Part shown: positions 1-8,285 of the stretch, piece after piece
How positions within the stretch are numbered: the first letter of the stretch is position 1
Layout: each line of letters opens with the position of its first letter
DNA from: Aphodosoma sp045614825
GTDB taxonomy: Bacteria > Bacteroidota > Bacteroidia > Bacteroidales > Paludibacteraceae
Assembly (NCBI GenBank): GCA_045614825.1
Contig: JAZLDO010000167.1
Coordinates: 1-13,413, forward strand
Direction: 5' to 3'
DNA: 13,413 nt
Notes under the pieces: generated by a model
Databases searched by the model: none
What the model was told of the DNA's origin: nothing
Seen by the model: the letters and a program-made list of their open reading frames with translations, nothing else
Translations under genes and position numbers: made by a program

Positions 1-1356
1 ACTATTTTCGCCATCGATTCTCAACGAATACTTTTCAGTAACCTGTTTCTCTTTTGCCAACATAGGAGCAGAATTTCTTGTAGCTTTTGCACTACTCATA
101 GTATAGTCACCCGCATATTGTACAAAGAAAGTTGAGAACGGGGCAAAAGATTCACTCTCCAAATCTACTGAAACATAACTACTACCATTATAAACACAAG
201 CATAATCGATAGCATTATTCATCTTAGCCTCAAGGAATAAGGCATTACCGATATAGTACCAGTTTTTATCACGATTTAAGCCATTAACTGTAGTTTCTTC
301 CAAATTATGACTATAATCATCAACAATAGAAACAACCTCGTTTTTAATATTAACCCCATCGGTAGCCTCAACTGCAAATTCAAGTGTTATTTCTGGAGTC
401 TTATCTGTAGCAAGATTATATGCGACACCTCTTTTTAGCTCTTCACTTGAAGTTAAAAGTTTATTATCCCACGCTATAGTGCCATTAGCACGTTTTTCTG
501 TATTATATGTTTGAACATAAACATCACTAATACTTGTAACACACTTGACATCCATAGGGAATGAAACAGGAGTCCAAGTAGAACTATTCACAGTGACTTT
601 AATAGTAGATTGTTTCCAATAAGAAGAGTTTTCATCTGGATAAGTTGACTCTGTTCCTACAACAATAGGAGTAGCTTCAGCTTTTGCTACTTTCTTAAAC
701 TCTGCATAATCTTCCTCTTTATCCTCTACTTTATCGATATTCTCTCTTAGATTTTCAACATTCACCTCTTCAGAACCAAGAAGGTCTTCAACTTCAGAAC
801 CAGGAATTCTCACTGATTCTTCTTCATTTGCAGGAGGGTTTGTTTTATCAGTCCAACCACCACTACTTTGGGAATTAGTTTTGTTGGTACCAGTTGCCGC
901 ATAATACATCCAAACATTTGTGTTTGGGTCGTATTGGATATACAAATTACTTGTAATAAACCAAGAGGTATGCTTAATATAATACTTACTGTTAGCATCT
1001 GCATAAATGGTAATAGGACTATCTTTTAATAGTAAAGAAACTTTTTTGGCAGAAAAAGTTCCTCCTTCTTCTTTATAATTCAAATACTTTCCTGTGCCAA
1101 CATTTTGAAGAGTAAAAGTCTCTGTTCCTGTAACTGTCACCAACCACAAAGTGTTTTCATAAATATAACCAGATTCATCTTCAGCCAAAGGTTTAACGGT
1201 TCCATCTGACATTGCCACAGCATATATAGTTTTACCTCCATCGTTAGATTCAAAACGCATAATACTATTATTCTCTGGTAAAGCTGCCCACACACTAACT
1301 GACAACAACATAAATGCCACTGTCAAAAATGCTATTTTATTAATTAACGTTTTCAT
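1..1356 (-). CDS. Secreted surface protein with ricin-like N-terminal region, C-terminus cut by window edge
   Basis: The frame is open without a stop from the ATG at 1356 to base 1 (452 codons), so the C-terminus lies outside the window. Residues 1-24 are a signal peptide ending SVSVWA, with likely cleavage before ALPEN. Around residues 81-94 the stretch FTLQNVGTGKYLNY resembles the repeat of ricin-type beta-trefoil carbohydrate-binding domains. An acidic, charged linker (about 189-222) follows, then a beta-rich part with NWYYIGNALFL (about 363-373) and APFSTFFVQYAGDY (about 402-415). Such GN..F and APF..FFV pairs are common near the end of Bacteroidota exported proteins that carry a type IX sorting domain; no such domain is visible here because the gene is cut. 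It follows the 190-residue secreted protein by 21 bases. It has a perfect AGGAGG, unlike its neighbours, and T-ending codons are frequent. The CDS is solid; the function is not known, and glycan binding is inference. Confidence 0.9.
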   Translation of the reverse strand, partial: MKTLINKIAFLTVAFMLLSVSVWAALPENNSIMRFESNDGGKTIYAVAMSDGTVKPLAEDESGYIYENTLWLVTVTGTETFTLQNVGTGKYLNYKEEGGTFSAKKVSLLLKDSPITIYADANSKYYIKHTSWFITSNLYIQYDPNTNVWMYYAATGTNKTNSQSSGGWTDKTNPPANEEESVRIPGSEVEDLLGSEEVNVENLRENIDKVEDKEEDYAEFKKVAKAEATPIVVGTESTYPDENSSYWKQSTIKVTVNSSTWTPVSFPMDVKCVTSISDVYVQTYNTEKRANGTIAWDNKLLTSSEELKRGVAYNLATDKTPEITLEFAVEATDGVNIKNEVVSIVDDYSHNLEETTVNGLNRDKNWYYIGNALFLEAKMNNAIDYACVYNGSSYVSVDLESESFAPFSTFFVQYAGDYTMSSAKATRNSAPMLAKEKQVTEKYSLRIDGENS

Positions 1357-1361
1357 AATAA

Positions 1362-1367
1362 CCTCCT
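1362..1367 (-). promoter_or_regulatory. Strong Shine-Dalgarno AGGAGG
   Basis: The minus strand reads AGGAGG followed by TTATT and then ATG at 1356. This is a full consensus site with 5-base spacing and it fixes the start of the large surface protein. Bacteroidota genes normally lack such sites, and no other gene in this window has a comparable, well-spaced one. Confidence 0.75.
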
Positions 1368-1377
1368 ATATTAAAAA

Positions 1378-1950
1378 TTAGTTATTAAAACCTTTAAAAA
1401 GACGAATAGAGAGATATGCACCTACGAGAAGAAGCATAGGGAATAGAATGTCACCAACAGGTGTAGGATTTGAAGGTTCGTCCCAGTTTTCTGGAAGATT
1501 TTGCATTGAGCCTATTTCTACGACACTACCCTCTTCGGAGATATTCATTGCCTCACCTTTGCTGTTGATTGTAGGGATCGAATTATATGTAACATTTTGT
1601 GCTACAACACTATTTACATCTTTTGGAGTTTGTGTATAAACACCATTCGATTGGTTACCCAAAACCACTCTACCATTATCAGAATGTTGATACTGCCAGC
1701 TGGTTACTAACTCATGATTAGAGCGAACTGGTCGTGATACATTATCACGACGATGATACTCAACACTTATATTCGAACGTTGAATGTGGCGTTGTTGATA
1801 AACATCAATTGGTGTTTGAGTTGAAAATGGTGTTACCATTCCTCTGTCACCACCAAAATTTTGCACATCTTCCCGAAATATTTGTTGAGCCGAAAGATTA
1901 GACAAAACAAGTAATAATAAAGACAAAATAATAAAAACTGATTTTTTCAT
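1378..1950 (-). CDS. Small exported protein with C-terminal PVGD-type membrane tail
   Basis: This is a 190-residue protein of unknown function. The start at 1950 (MKKSVF) is preferred over one six codons upstream because it opens a clean signal peptide: basic KK, a hydrophobic core, then SNLSA before QQIF. The middle is polar, rich in N, Q, S and R, with no domain I recognise and no cysteine. The end has three parts: a PTPVGD motif, a hydrophobic stretch ILFPMLLLVGAYLSIRLF, then KGFNN. That layout resembles protein-sorting or membrane-anchoring tails such as PEP-CTERM and similar signals, but it could be a plain membrane anchor. The gene lies 21 bases before the large surface protein and is probably co-transcribed with it. 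Its own upstream region holds a possible TAnnTTTG element near 2044. Confidence 0.85.
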   Translation of the reverse strand: MKKSVFIILSLLLLVLSNLSAQQIFREDVQNFGGDRGMVTPFSTQTPIDVYQQRHIQRSNISVEYHRRDNVSRPVRSNHELVTSWQYQHSDNGRVVLGNQSNGVYTQTPKDVNSVVAQNVTYNSIPTINSKGEAMNISEEGSVVEIGSMQNLPENWDEPSNPTPVGDILFPMLLLVGAYLSIRLFKGFNN

Positions 1951-2043
1951 ATAGCAATCTAAATACAAACAAACAATAAAAATTTAATTATCAACACTAT
2001 AGATAGTGCGCAAAATTATACAATAAATCAATATTTTAATTCA

Positions 2044-2051
2044 CAAAGGTA
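2044..2051 (-). promoter_or_regulatory. Possible Bacteroidota -7 promoter element for the secreted-protein pair
   Basis: The minus strand reads TACCTTTG, an exact match to the TAnnTTTG -7 element of the Bacteroidota primary sigma factor. It would give a leader of roughly 85-90 bases before the ATG at 1950. I see no good TTTG at the expected upstream spacing. A second match, TAATTTTG, lies at 2011-2018. The rest of the 1951-2222 gap is AT-rich, with a run of seven C (2072-2078) and an adjacent direct repeat of TAACAATATT; no gene or terminator stands out. Confidence 0.35.
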
Positions 2052-2222
2052 ATAATAATTTTTCACACTCACCCCCCCATTAACAATATTTAACAATATT
2101 TAACTGTCAAAACAAACAACTTTCTCTCTATTACAACATTAGTCCAACTTGTACTGCTTGAAATTGATATACATTCGGCTTGTATCAGATTGCACATACG
2201 AAACAAACTTACTATATTTATA

Positions 2223-3686
2223 TCAATTTCTCACTCGCTCAACGCGCATAGTATCAAGCTTTAAGAATAAAAAAAGTAAAATTGTAAAACTCAAAAACGA
2301 AGAGCCTCCATAACTAAAAAAAGGAAGTGGAATACCAATAACAGGCACAAGCCCTATCACCATTCCTACATTTATAAATAGGTGAAATGCAAAAATGCCT
2401 ACAACTCCATAACCATAGACCCGAGCAAAACGAGTATCTTGTCGCTCTGCCAAAAAGAGTAATCGGTATAGAAAAAAGAGATAAACGAGCAACATACCTG
2501 CACTACCTAAAAAACCCCACTCTTCGCCTACTGTACAGAAAATGAAATCGGTATCTTGTTCTGGCACATATTTCAATTTCGTTTGTGTTCCCTGCAAAAA
2601 TCCTTTACCCAAAAATCCACCCGAACCAATAGCAATACGAGCCTGAGCTGTATTATACCCAATACCTGTTGGGTCATCTGCCATACCCAACAATAACTGA
2701 ATACGCTTTTGTTGGTGTGGCTGCAATACATCATTAAATATATATTCAGTTGAAAAACAATATCCTAAACACCCTAACAAAAATAGAGAGAGGAAAAGAT
2801 ATGTTTTTCGCCATTTGAAATATGCTAACACAAGCAAATATACAATAGCTACAATAACAACTGCCAACATTACATAAACCAAATTGAAAGGCACTACCCA
2901 TTTAAATATAGGTAAAGCAATGACAAAAACAGCAATAGGCACTATTGAGAATATCAAGAGATGCTTTTTATCTTGTTGATATACACGCAAGAAAATCAAC
3001 ATTATAATATATGCCAACAAAAGTCCTAAAAAGAATCCCATCGATGCCCCCTCTACTCCTAACAAATCTACAACACTAAAACGAAGCACTACGACAAACA
3101 ACACTACAGCACAAAAACCTAAAGCTGGTATCAATCCTGGCATACCTTCGCGATAAAGCATAAAAATAAACGACAAAAAAACTAAAGCCGATCCCGTTTC
3201 ACTTTGCGCTACAATAATAGCCATTGGCAACAAAATCAACGAACACACTAAAGCATAACTCTGCATAGACTTTAACTGAAACTGCGGATGACTCATAACC
3301 TTTGCCAACGCTAACGCCGTTATGAATTTCGAGAACTCGGCTGGCTGAATCCTAAATGGTCCTAATTTCAACCACGACCGAGAGCCCTTAATATCTTCCG
3401 CCACAAACACCGTAACTATCAACAACAAAATAATCAATCCATATAGTAGATAAGGTAGCGCAGTTATCAATCGACTATCGGTAAACAATATCACCAACGC
3501 CATACCAAAACTTATGCACATCCACATGAATTGCATACCCGAACGATAATTCATATCAAATATAGAGGTTTGGTCATCCGACACACTCGCACCATATATA
3601 TTTATCCAACCAAACACCACCAGAACGATATAGAAAAATACCGCCCATTTATCTAACGCTTGTATTACATTAAAATTTCTTGACAC
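2223..3686 (-). CDS. rodA: Rod-shape SEDS peptidoglycan glycosyltransferase RodA
   Basis: RodA polymerises lipid II into glycan strands during cell elongation, in the inner membrane with PBP2. The 487-residue protein is almost entirely membrane helices. SEDS landmarks are visible: GSRSWLKLGPFRIQPAEFSK (101-120), ETGSAL (163-168), PEQDTDFIFCTVGEEWG (375-391) with the conserved Asp at D380, and a C-terminal PLPFFSYGGSS. It is about 100 residues longer than the E. coli protein; the extra part is the hydrophobic stretch around 200-310, as I expect for Bacteroidota homologues. The start is a GTG at 3686 (MSRNFN); there is no Shine-Dalgarno and the frame stays open upstream into the heptamer array, so the exact start is not certain. 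It is the last gene of the mre operon, separated from mrdA by 203 bases filled with repeats. Confidence 0.95.
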   Translation of the reverse strand: MSRNFNVIQALDKWAVFFYIVLVVFGWINIYGASVSDDQTSIFDMNYRSGMQFMWMCISFGMALVILFTDSRLITALPYLLYGLIILLLIVTVFVAEDIKGSRSWLKLGPFRIQPAEFSKFITALALAKVMSHPQFQLKSMQSYALVCSLILLPMAIIVAQSETGSALVFLSFIFMLYREGMPGLIPALGFCAVVLFVVVLRFSVVDLLGVEGASMGFFLGLLLAYIIMLIFLRVYQQDKKHLLIFSIVPIAVFVIALPIFKWVVPFNLVYVMLAVVIVAIVYLLVLAYFKWRKTYLFLSLFLLGCLGYCFSTEYIFNDVLQPHQQKRIQLLLGMADDPTGIGYNTAQARIAIGSGGFLGKGFLQGTQTKLKYVPEQDTDFIFCTVGEEWGFLGSAGMLLVYLFFLYRLLFLAERQDTRFARVYGYGVVGIFAFHLFINVGMVIGLVPVIGIPLPFFSYGGSSFLSFTILLFLFLKLDTMRVERVRN

Positions 3687-3699
3687 AATAAATAAATTT

Positions 3700-3804
3700 G
3701 AGAATTGAGAATTGAGAGTTGAGAATTGAGAGTTGAGAATTGAGAATTGAGAATTGAGAATTGAGAATTGAGAATTGAGAATTGAGAGTTGAGAATTGAG
3801 AATT
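3700..3804. repeat. Tandem heptamer array, 15 units of GAGAATT/GAGAGTT
   Basis: There are fifteen uninterrupted 7-base units, twelve GAGAATT and three GAGAGTT (starting at 3714, 3728 and 3784). In the minus-strand transcript this reads as repeated AAUUCUC in the leader of rodA. Since 7 is not a multiple of 3, every frame cycles through the same seven codons, and none is a stop on the minus strand. The near-identical units suggest recent growth by slippage or recombination. Confidence 0.95.
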
Positions 3805-3824
3805 AATAATTAAAATATTTAATT

Positions 3825-3894
3825 CCTAATTCCTCACTCCTCATTCCTAATTCCTCACTCCTCACTCCTAATTCCTCATTCCTCATTCCTCACT
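3825..3894. repeat. Tandem heptamer array, 10 units of CCTCATT/CCTCACT/CCTAATT
   Basis: There are ten in-phase 7-base units: three CCTAATT, four CCTCACT and three CCTCATT. The mRNA sense reads GAGGAAU-type units, each carrying a Shine-Dalgarno-like core. The array overlaps the 3' end of mrdA: its last GAG codon and TGA stop (3890-3895) fall almost entirely within it. A 20-base AT-rich, nearly symmetric spacer (3805-3824) separates it from the GAGAATT array. GAGGAAUU and AAUUCUC can partly pair, so the leader could fold back on itself. Confidence 0.95.
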
Positions 3895-5752
3895 CTTTAT
3901 TCCACATTTTAACCTTAGAATTCAACACTGTTGTTTTCATTCGATTAAACAAGGCTGTTTGTTTTATTTCCCGATAAAGATATTGCTCCATACAAAGCAT
4001 TGCAATAGGACAAGCCCACTGAGCACCAAAACCTGCATTCTCAATCACTACCGCAATTGCAATCTGCGGATTCTCTCGCGGTGCATATCCAAAAAATATT
4101 GAGTGTGGCTTACCATGACTATTATCGGTTGTACCTGTCTTACCACACACTGCCAATTCTGGCAATTTATAATAATGTGCAGTACCATATTCACACACAC
4201 GCCACATACCCTCTTGCACTACATCATAATGTTTCTGACTCACCTTTGCTTCATGACGATTATCCAACAACGAATCACATTTATTCAAATGAGGAGTTAT
4301 ATAATATCCCTTATTTGCGATAACTGCTGCTGCATTGGCAAGCTGAATTGGAGTAACCAACACCTCGCCTTGTCCAATAGAATTAGAACGGATTGTTAAA
4401 GCTTTCCACCCTCGTTTACCATAAATTTTATCGTATGTCTCGGCACGATATATCGCCCCATCTTTAAGTCCATAAACATCCGAATCATCCCACTTGAATC
4501 CTAACCCAAAACTCAATATATCTTCACGCCAACGTCGATAATTTTCTTTAAACTTCTCATTTCCCTCTCCATAACCATCGCGCTCAAGCGTTGCCTTATA
4601 CGTCAACCAAAAGAAAGGGTTACAACTCTCTTGTATTGCCTCTTCAAGCGACACGGGAGAGCCATGATTGTGTGTACATTTAATTGGTTTTGAACTTGGA
4701 CCACTACAAGGAAATTTTGTATAACGAGTAATACCCCCATGCTCTAAACAAACCAATGCTTGCAATGTTTTAAATGTCGAACCTGGAGAATAAAGCCCCC
4801 CAGTTGCACGATTAAGAAATGGCTTAGTACTATCATTTTGCAAAATAGGATAATACTCAGAACGTAATCTACCAACCAACAAAGAAGGATTCCAAGTTGG
4901 ATTAGACGCCATAGCTAAAATCTCTCCCGTCGATGGCTCTATAGCCACAATACTACCAATCTTACCTTGCAATAACTCCTCTGCAATCATTTGCAACTCA
5001 ACATCCAACGTTGTAGTAATATCCTCTCCTGCTGTAGGCATCTTATCTAACTCGCCATCTTTATATTTTCCCTGAATACGCCCATGCGAATCTCGCAAAA
5101 GTATCTCCTCTCCATTTACTCCTCTCAATGCCTTCTCATACGTCAACTCTAATCCCTCTGACCCAGCATAATCTCCTGGTCGATAATAAGAATCACGCTC
5201 TATTTGCCTTTTACTAACCTCTCCAATCGACCCCAAAACATGAGCTCCACAAGGATAATTATAATTACGCAATGTACGATTCTGAATAGTAAATCCAGGA
5301 AATTTGCGTAAATGCTCTTGCAACATAGCATAATCCTCTGGCGAAAGCTGAGTCATAAATCGTTGTGGCGTAAGTTGTGAATAACCATAATTTCTACGAC
5401 GATCTTTGATATACGCCATTCTATCGCAAAACTGCTGATGAGTAATGCCCAATAAACCACACAACTCTAATGTATCTATAGGTGTTCCTGCCTTAGACTG
5501 ATCGCGCAATTCCTTCATCGTAACCATCAAATCGTAGGTAGGCTGATTATAAACCAACAACTTGCCATTACGGTCATATATCAGCCCTCGTGGAGCATAA
5601 ATAGGTTTACGATAAAATGCATTATCCTCTGCCACACCAGTATAATCCTCATATAATTGCAAATGTGCCAACCTTCCTATAAATACAATTATAATTAAAG
5701 CTAACACAATATGAATTATAATACTTCTATCTTTATATTTATCGTTAAGCAT
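3890..5752 (-). CDS. mrdA: Penicillin-binding protein 2 (elongation-specific transpeptidase)
   Basis: PBP2 cross-links peptidoglycan during side-wall growth and works with RodA. The 620-residue class B protein has one N-terminal membrane anchor (about 10-28), a pedestal/dimerisation domain containing APRGLIYDRNG (53-63), and a transpeptidase domain. The three active-site motifs are present: SxxK as STFK with nucleophile S325, SxN as SCN (376-378), and KTG (538-540). Two cysteines and a CTHNH stretch (349-363) sit between the first two motifs. The start ATG at 5752 follows mreD by 31 bases with no Shine-Dalgarno, as is usual in this phylum. Oddity: the last Glu codon and the stop come from a heptamer repeat array, so the extreme C-terminus may have been set by repeat expansion. 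The protein otherwise looks intact. Confidence 0.97.
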   Translation of the reverse strand: MLNDKYKDRSIIIHIVLALIIIVFIGRLAHLQLYEDYTGVAEDNAFYRKPIYAPRGLIYDRNGKLLVYNQPTYDLMVTMKELRDQSKAGTPIDTLELCGLLGITHQQFCDRMAYIKDRRRNYGYSQLTPQRFMTQLSPEDYAMLQEHLRKFPGFTIQNRTLRNYNYPCGAHVLGSIGEVSKRQIERDSYYRPGDYAGSEGLELTYEKALRGVNGEEILLRDSHGRIQGKYKDGELDKMPTAGEDITTTLDVELQMIAEELLQGKIGSIVAIEPSTGEILAMASNPTWNPSLLVGRLRSEYYPILQNDSTKPFLNRATGGLYSPGSTFKTLQALVCLEHGGITRYTKFPCSGPSSKPIKCTHNHGSPVSLEEAIQESCNPFFWLTYKATLERDGYGEGNEKFKENYRRWREDILSFGLGFKWDDSDVYGLKDGAIYRAETYDKIYGKRGWKALTIRSNSIGQGEVLVTPIQLANAAAVIANKGYYITPHLNKCDSLLDNRHEAKVSQKHYDVVQEGMWRVCEYGTAHYYKLPELAVCGKTGTTDNSHGKPHSIFFGYAPRENPQIAIAVVIENAGFGAQWACPIAMLCMEQYLYREIKQTALFNRMKTTVLNSKVKMWNKE

Positions 5753-5783
5753 AAAAACAATTCACAATACAAATGCACAATAA

Positions 5784-6275
5784 CTATTTTCTGACTTTTT
5801 CAAGAGTGAAAATTAACAAAATAGTTAATGCCGAACTAACCAATGTTTTCAACAAGATAATTCCAAAATATTTAAATGAGAAAGCCTCTAACAAGAATAG
5901 AGATAAATGGTGAATTAACACCATAAATATAATATATTTCACATAGTTTATCCCCATTGTTCTAAATCGAGGCATCACCTTATCTAACTCCTCTTGAGTT
6001 ACCACAATACGAAATATATATGGACGAAGAAAAGCAATCAGTGTTGTTCCCATTGCATGAATACCCCATGTGTTAGAAAGTGCATCAACCACTAAACCAA
6101 GAAAAAAACCTGTAAATATCAACGATATACGATTGGTATGTATCGGCAAAGCTATTATAAAATAGATATAAAGAAATGGATTTATAACACCTGCTATTTG
6201 AATATGGTTAAGCAATAAAACTTGAAATAACACCAAACCAACAAACCAAAATATAAACTCTATAGCATATTTCAT
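5784..6275 (-). CDS. mreD: Rod shape-determining membrane protein MreD
   Basis: This 163-residue integral membrane protein belongs to the elongasome with MreC, RodA and PBP2. Several membrane helices cover most of the length. The family hallmark GFFLGLVVDALSNTWGIHAM (residues 56-75) is clear, followed by the FLRPYIF region. The start codon overlaps the mreC stop by four bases (ATGA), which points to translational coupling. The size is normal for the family. Confidence 0.93.
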   Translation of the reverse strand: MKYAIEFIFWFVGLVLFQVLLLNHIQIAGVINPFLYIYFIIALPIHTNRISLIFTGFFLGLVVDALSNTWGIHAMGTTLIAFLRPYIFRIVVTQEELDKVMPRFRTMGINYVKYIIFMVLIHHLSLFLLEAFSFKYFGIILLKTLVSSALTILLIFTLEKVRK

Positions 6276-7081
6276 TTTCCTAATGATTTTTGAAGGTTCA
6301 ACAACTCATTTTTATTTTCGAAAACAGCAACTGTTACATACGACAAAGACTGAAAATCAACCGCAAGATTTATATCTACATCACAATACATCGTATTCTC
6401 TACATGCGCCGCTTTATCAACAACACCAATCATAACTCCCTCTGGAAATATTGCTGAAAATCCACTTGTAACCACCGTATCTCCTGCCACTACAGTCACA
6501 TGACTCGGTATTTCATATAGTTTAGCCGACAACGGACTTCTACCATTCCATTTCACCGATCCTAACTGATTATTCCCTTTGATTTTAGCACTTATCACCT
6601 GCTCTGGATTTATAATAGGCAACACAACTGCATAATTTTTACTCACACTCTGCACTACCCCCACAACACCCTGCGGAGCAAACACACCCATATCCTCCCC
6701 TACTCCCTGTGCGCTTCCTTTATCTATAATTATATAATTCTGCAAATCATACACACTATTATAAACCACTTTTGCCGAAAGATAATTATCTGCACTTTGC
6801 GCTACAAGACTATCTGCAATCCATGTTTTATAATCGGCAATCTCTTTATACAATCGAGCATTCTCCTCTGCCAAATATCTATTAGCCTCAGCCAAACCAA
6901 AATAGGCTGTCACCGAATTAGTAACCCCATGAGTCCAAGCCGATAATGTTGTCACAGAACGAAAAGCAACAGAACGCTGCAAATCATTTTTATTCACAAC
7001 CAACAAAAAAGCCAATATCTCCAACACAAAGAAGATAACTACAGCCAAATACTTATAAAAAAACTCTAAAATCTTATTCAT
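6272..7081 (-). CDS. mreC: Rod shape-determining protein MreC
   Basis: MreC is a single-pass protein that activates PBP2 and links the wall enzymes to MreB. From the ATG at 7081 it has 269 residues: a membrane helix at about 10-30, a helical, probably coiled-coil region at about 62-92, and the two beta-barrel halves from about 100 to 255. Family landmarks are GVFAPQGVVGVVQ (132-144) and VTSGFSAIFPEGVMIG (204-219). A start three codons upstream would be a TTG and is not favoured. The 81-base gap after mreB holds a terminator-like hairpin ending just before this start, so mreC and mreD may be expressed below mreB. Confidence 0.95.
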   Translation of the reverse strand: MNKILEFFYKYLAVVIFFVLEILAFLLVVNKNDLQRSVAFRSVTTLSAWTHGVTNSVTAYFGLAEANRYLAEENARLYKEIADYKTWIADSLVAQSADNYLSAKVVYNSVYDLQNYIIIDKGSAQGVGEDMGVFAPQGVVGVVQSVSKNYAVVLPIINPEQVISAKIKGNNQLGSVKWNGRSPLSAKLYEIPSHVTVVAGDTVVTSGFSAIFPEGVMIGVVDKAAHVENTMYCDVDINLAVDFQSLSYVTVAVFENKNELLNLQKSLGK

Positions 7082-7088
7082 TTTCAAC

Positions 7089-7145
7089 AAAAAAAAAGAC
7101 AGAAAAACAGAAGAACAAAATTATGTTCTTATGTTCTTCTGTCTT
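7089..7145 (-). terminator. Terminator-like hairpin (possible attenuator) between mreB and mreC
   Basis: Read on the minus strand, AAGACAGAA (7137-7145) can pair with TTCTGTCTT (7096-7104), followed by a tract of nine T ending at 7089. A competing stem pairs ACAGAAGAACA (7132-7142) with TGTTCTTCTGT (7107-7117), with a 14-base loop. Both share the left arm, so two alternative folds exist. The stems are AU-rich, so efficiency may be low. This fits partial termination after mreB. Confidence 0.45.
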
Positions 7146-7162
7146 CGAATATTGATTCTATA

Positions 7163-8185
7163 TTATCTTAATAAGAAACGGAATCGATCAACATTCTTAA
7201 GCGCAATACCTGTACCACGAGCCACTGCACGCAATGGGTCTTCAGCCACATGGAATTGAATTTGAATTTTATCAGTCAAACGCTTAGCCAAACCTCTCAA
7301 CAAAGCACCGCCACCAGCAAGATAAATACCCTTATCAATCAAATCAGCATACAACTCAGGAGGAGTATCACCCAACGCAGCAAGAATAGCAGTTTCTATT
7401 TTCGAGATAGTTTTATCCAAACAGTGTGCAATTTCAGGATAAGAAACAGGGACTTCCATAGGCAAACCTGTAACACGGTTAGGACCTTTCACTATCATAT
7501 CCTGAGGCGCTTCTTCTCCCAAATCAATCAAAGCAGAACCTACTTGTTTTTTGATACGCTCAGCCATCACCTCACTCACTCGAATATTATGTTGTTTAAA
7601 CATATAATCAATAATATCTTGAGTGAAAGCATCACCTGCAACACGCAACGATTTATCAGTAACAATACCACCAAGCGAAATAACAGCAATCTCTGTAGTA
7701 CCACCACCGATATCAACCACCATGTTACCTTCTGGTGCCTCTACATCAAGACCGATACCCAACGCCGCTGCCATAGGCTCGAAAATCATATACACATCAC
7801 GACCTCCTGCATGCTCTGCCGAGTCACGCACAGCACGTATCTCAACCTCTGTACTACCCGAAGGAATACCTATAACCATACGCAACGAAGGCGTAAACCA
7901 ATGACCCTTATTCGGAATCATCTTAATCAAACCACGAATCAACAATTCAGCAGCATGGAAGTCTGCAATAACGCCATCACGCAAAGGACGAACAGTACGA
8001 ATGTTCGGATTTTCTTTGCCTCGCATTTGTGCCGCTACAGCACCTATTGCCTCTAATTTTTCAGAACGTATATCCAATGCCACAACAGATGGTTGATCTA
8101 CTACGATTTTGCCATTATGAATAATGACCGTATTCGCAGTTCCCAAGTCCATCGCTATCTCTTGTGTCAACGAAAATAAACCCAT
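7163..8185 (-). CDS. mreB: Actin-like rod shape-determining protein MreB
   Basis: MreB forms ATP-dependent filaments under the inner membrane that orient side-wall synthesis. The 340-residue protein is full length. It has phosphate-1 motif DLGTANT (13-19), the MRGKENPNI segment (54-62), phosphate-2 motif DIGGGTTEIAV (158-168) and the adenosine motif GIYLAGGGALLRGL (286-299). The N-terminal MGLFS is short and hydrophobic, in keeping with membrane contact. It is the first gene of the mre operon, with a well-formed promoter about 60-90 bases upstream. The leader contains a short heptamer array. There is no Shine-Dalgarno before the ATG, only an A-rich stretch. Confidence 0.98.
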   Translation of the reverse strand: MGLFSLTQEIAMDLGTANTVIIHNGKIVVDQPSVVALDIRSEKLEAIGAVAAQMRGKENPNIRTVRPLRDGVIADFHAAELLIRGLIKMIPNKGHWFTPSLRMVIGIPSGSTEVEIRAVRDSAEHAGGRDVYMIFEPMAAALGIGLDVEAPEGNMVVDIGGGTTEIAVISLGGIVTDKSLRVAGDAFTQDIIDYMFKQHNIRVSEVMAERIKKQVGSALIDLGEEAPQDMIVKGPNRVTGLPMEVPVSYPEIAHCLDKTISKIETAILAALGDTPPELYADLIDKGIYLAGGGALLRGLAKRLTDKIQIQFHVAEDPLRAVARGTGIALKNVDRFRFLLR

Positions 8186-8188
8186 CTT

Positions 8189-8223
8189 TTAACTTAAAAT
8201 TTAAAATTTGAAACTTGAAATTT
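8189..8223. repeat. Heptamer-periodic AT-rich array in the mreB leader
   Basis: Five 7-base units stand in phase: TTAACTT, AAAATTT, AAAATTT, GAAACTT, GAAATTT. They occupy most of the mreB 5' leader between the predicted transcription start and the ATG. The units are degenerate, so this is less certain than the long arrays near 3700. Confidence 0.6.
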
Positions 8224-8243
8224 AACCTGAAATTTTTCAACTG

Positions 8244-8274
8244 CAAAGTTACAAAAAAACGCCCAAACAACCAA
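8244..8274 (-). promoter_or_regulatory. Promoter of the mre operon
   Basis: On the minus strand TTGG (8271-8274) is followed after 19 bases by TAACTTTG (8244-8251) and then C. This matches the Bacteroidota -33/-7 pattern in both element and spacing. Transcription would start near 8237, giving a leader of about 50 bases before mreB. It lies in the 100-base gap after the flippase gene, so the mre operon can be driven independently. Confidence 0.7.
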
Positions 8275-8285
8275 TTATTTACACT

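Noticed and set aside
810..1004. Short minus-strand open frame inside the large surface protein, and similar short frames elsewhere
   Set aside because: Out of frame with the 452-codon reading frame that has a signal peptide and a Shine-Dalgarno site.
2072..2104. Run of seven C and a doubled TAACAATATT
   Set aside because: Period is 10, not 7, with two full copies only. The C run recurs at 12276-12282, but two cases are too few to suggest phase variation.
3700..3894. CRISPR-like array
   Set aside because: Units are only 7 bases with no spacers, and no cas genes are present.
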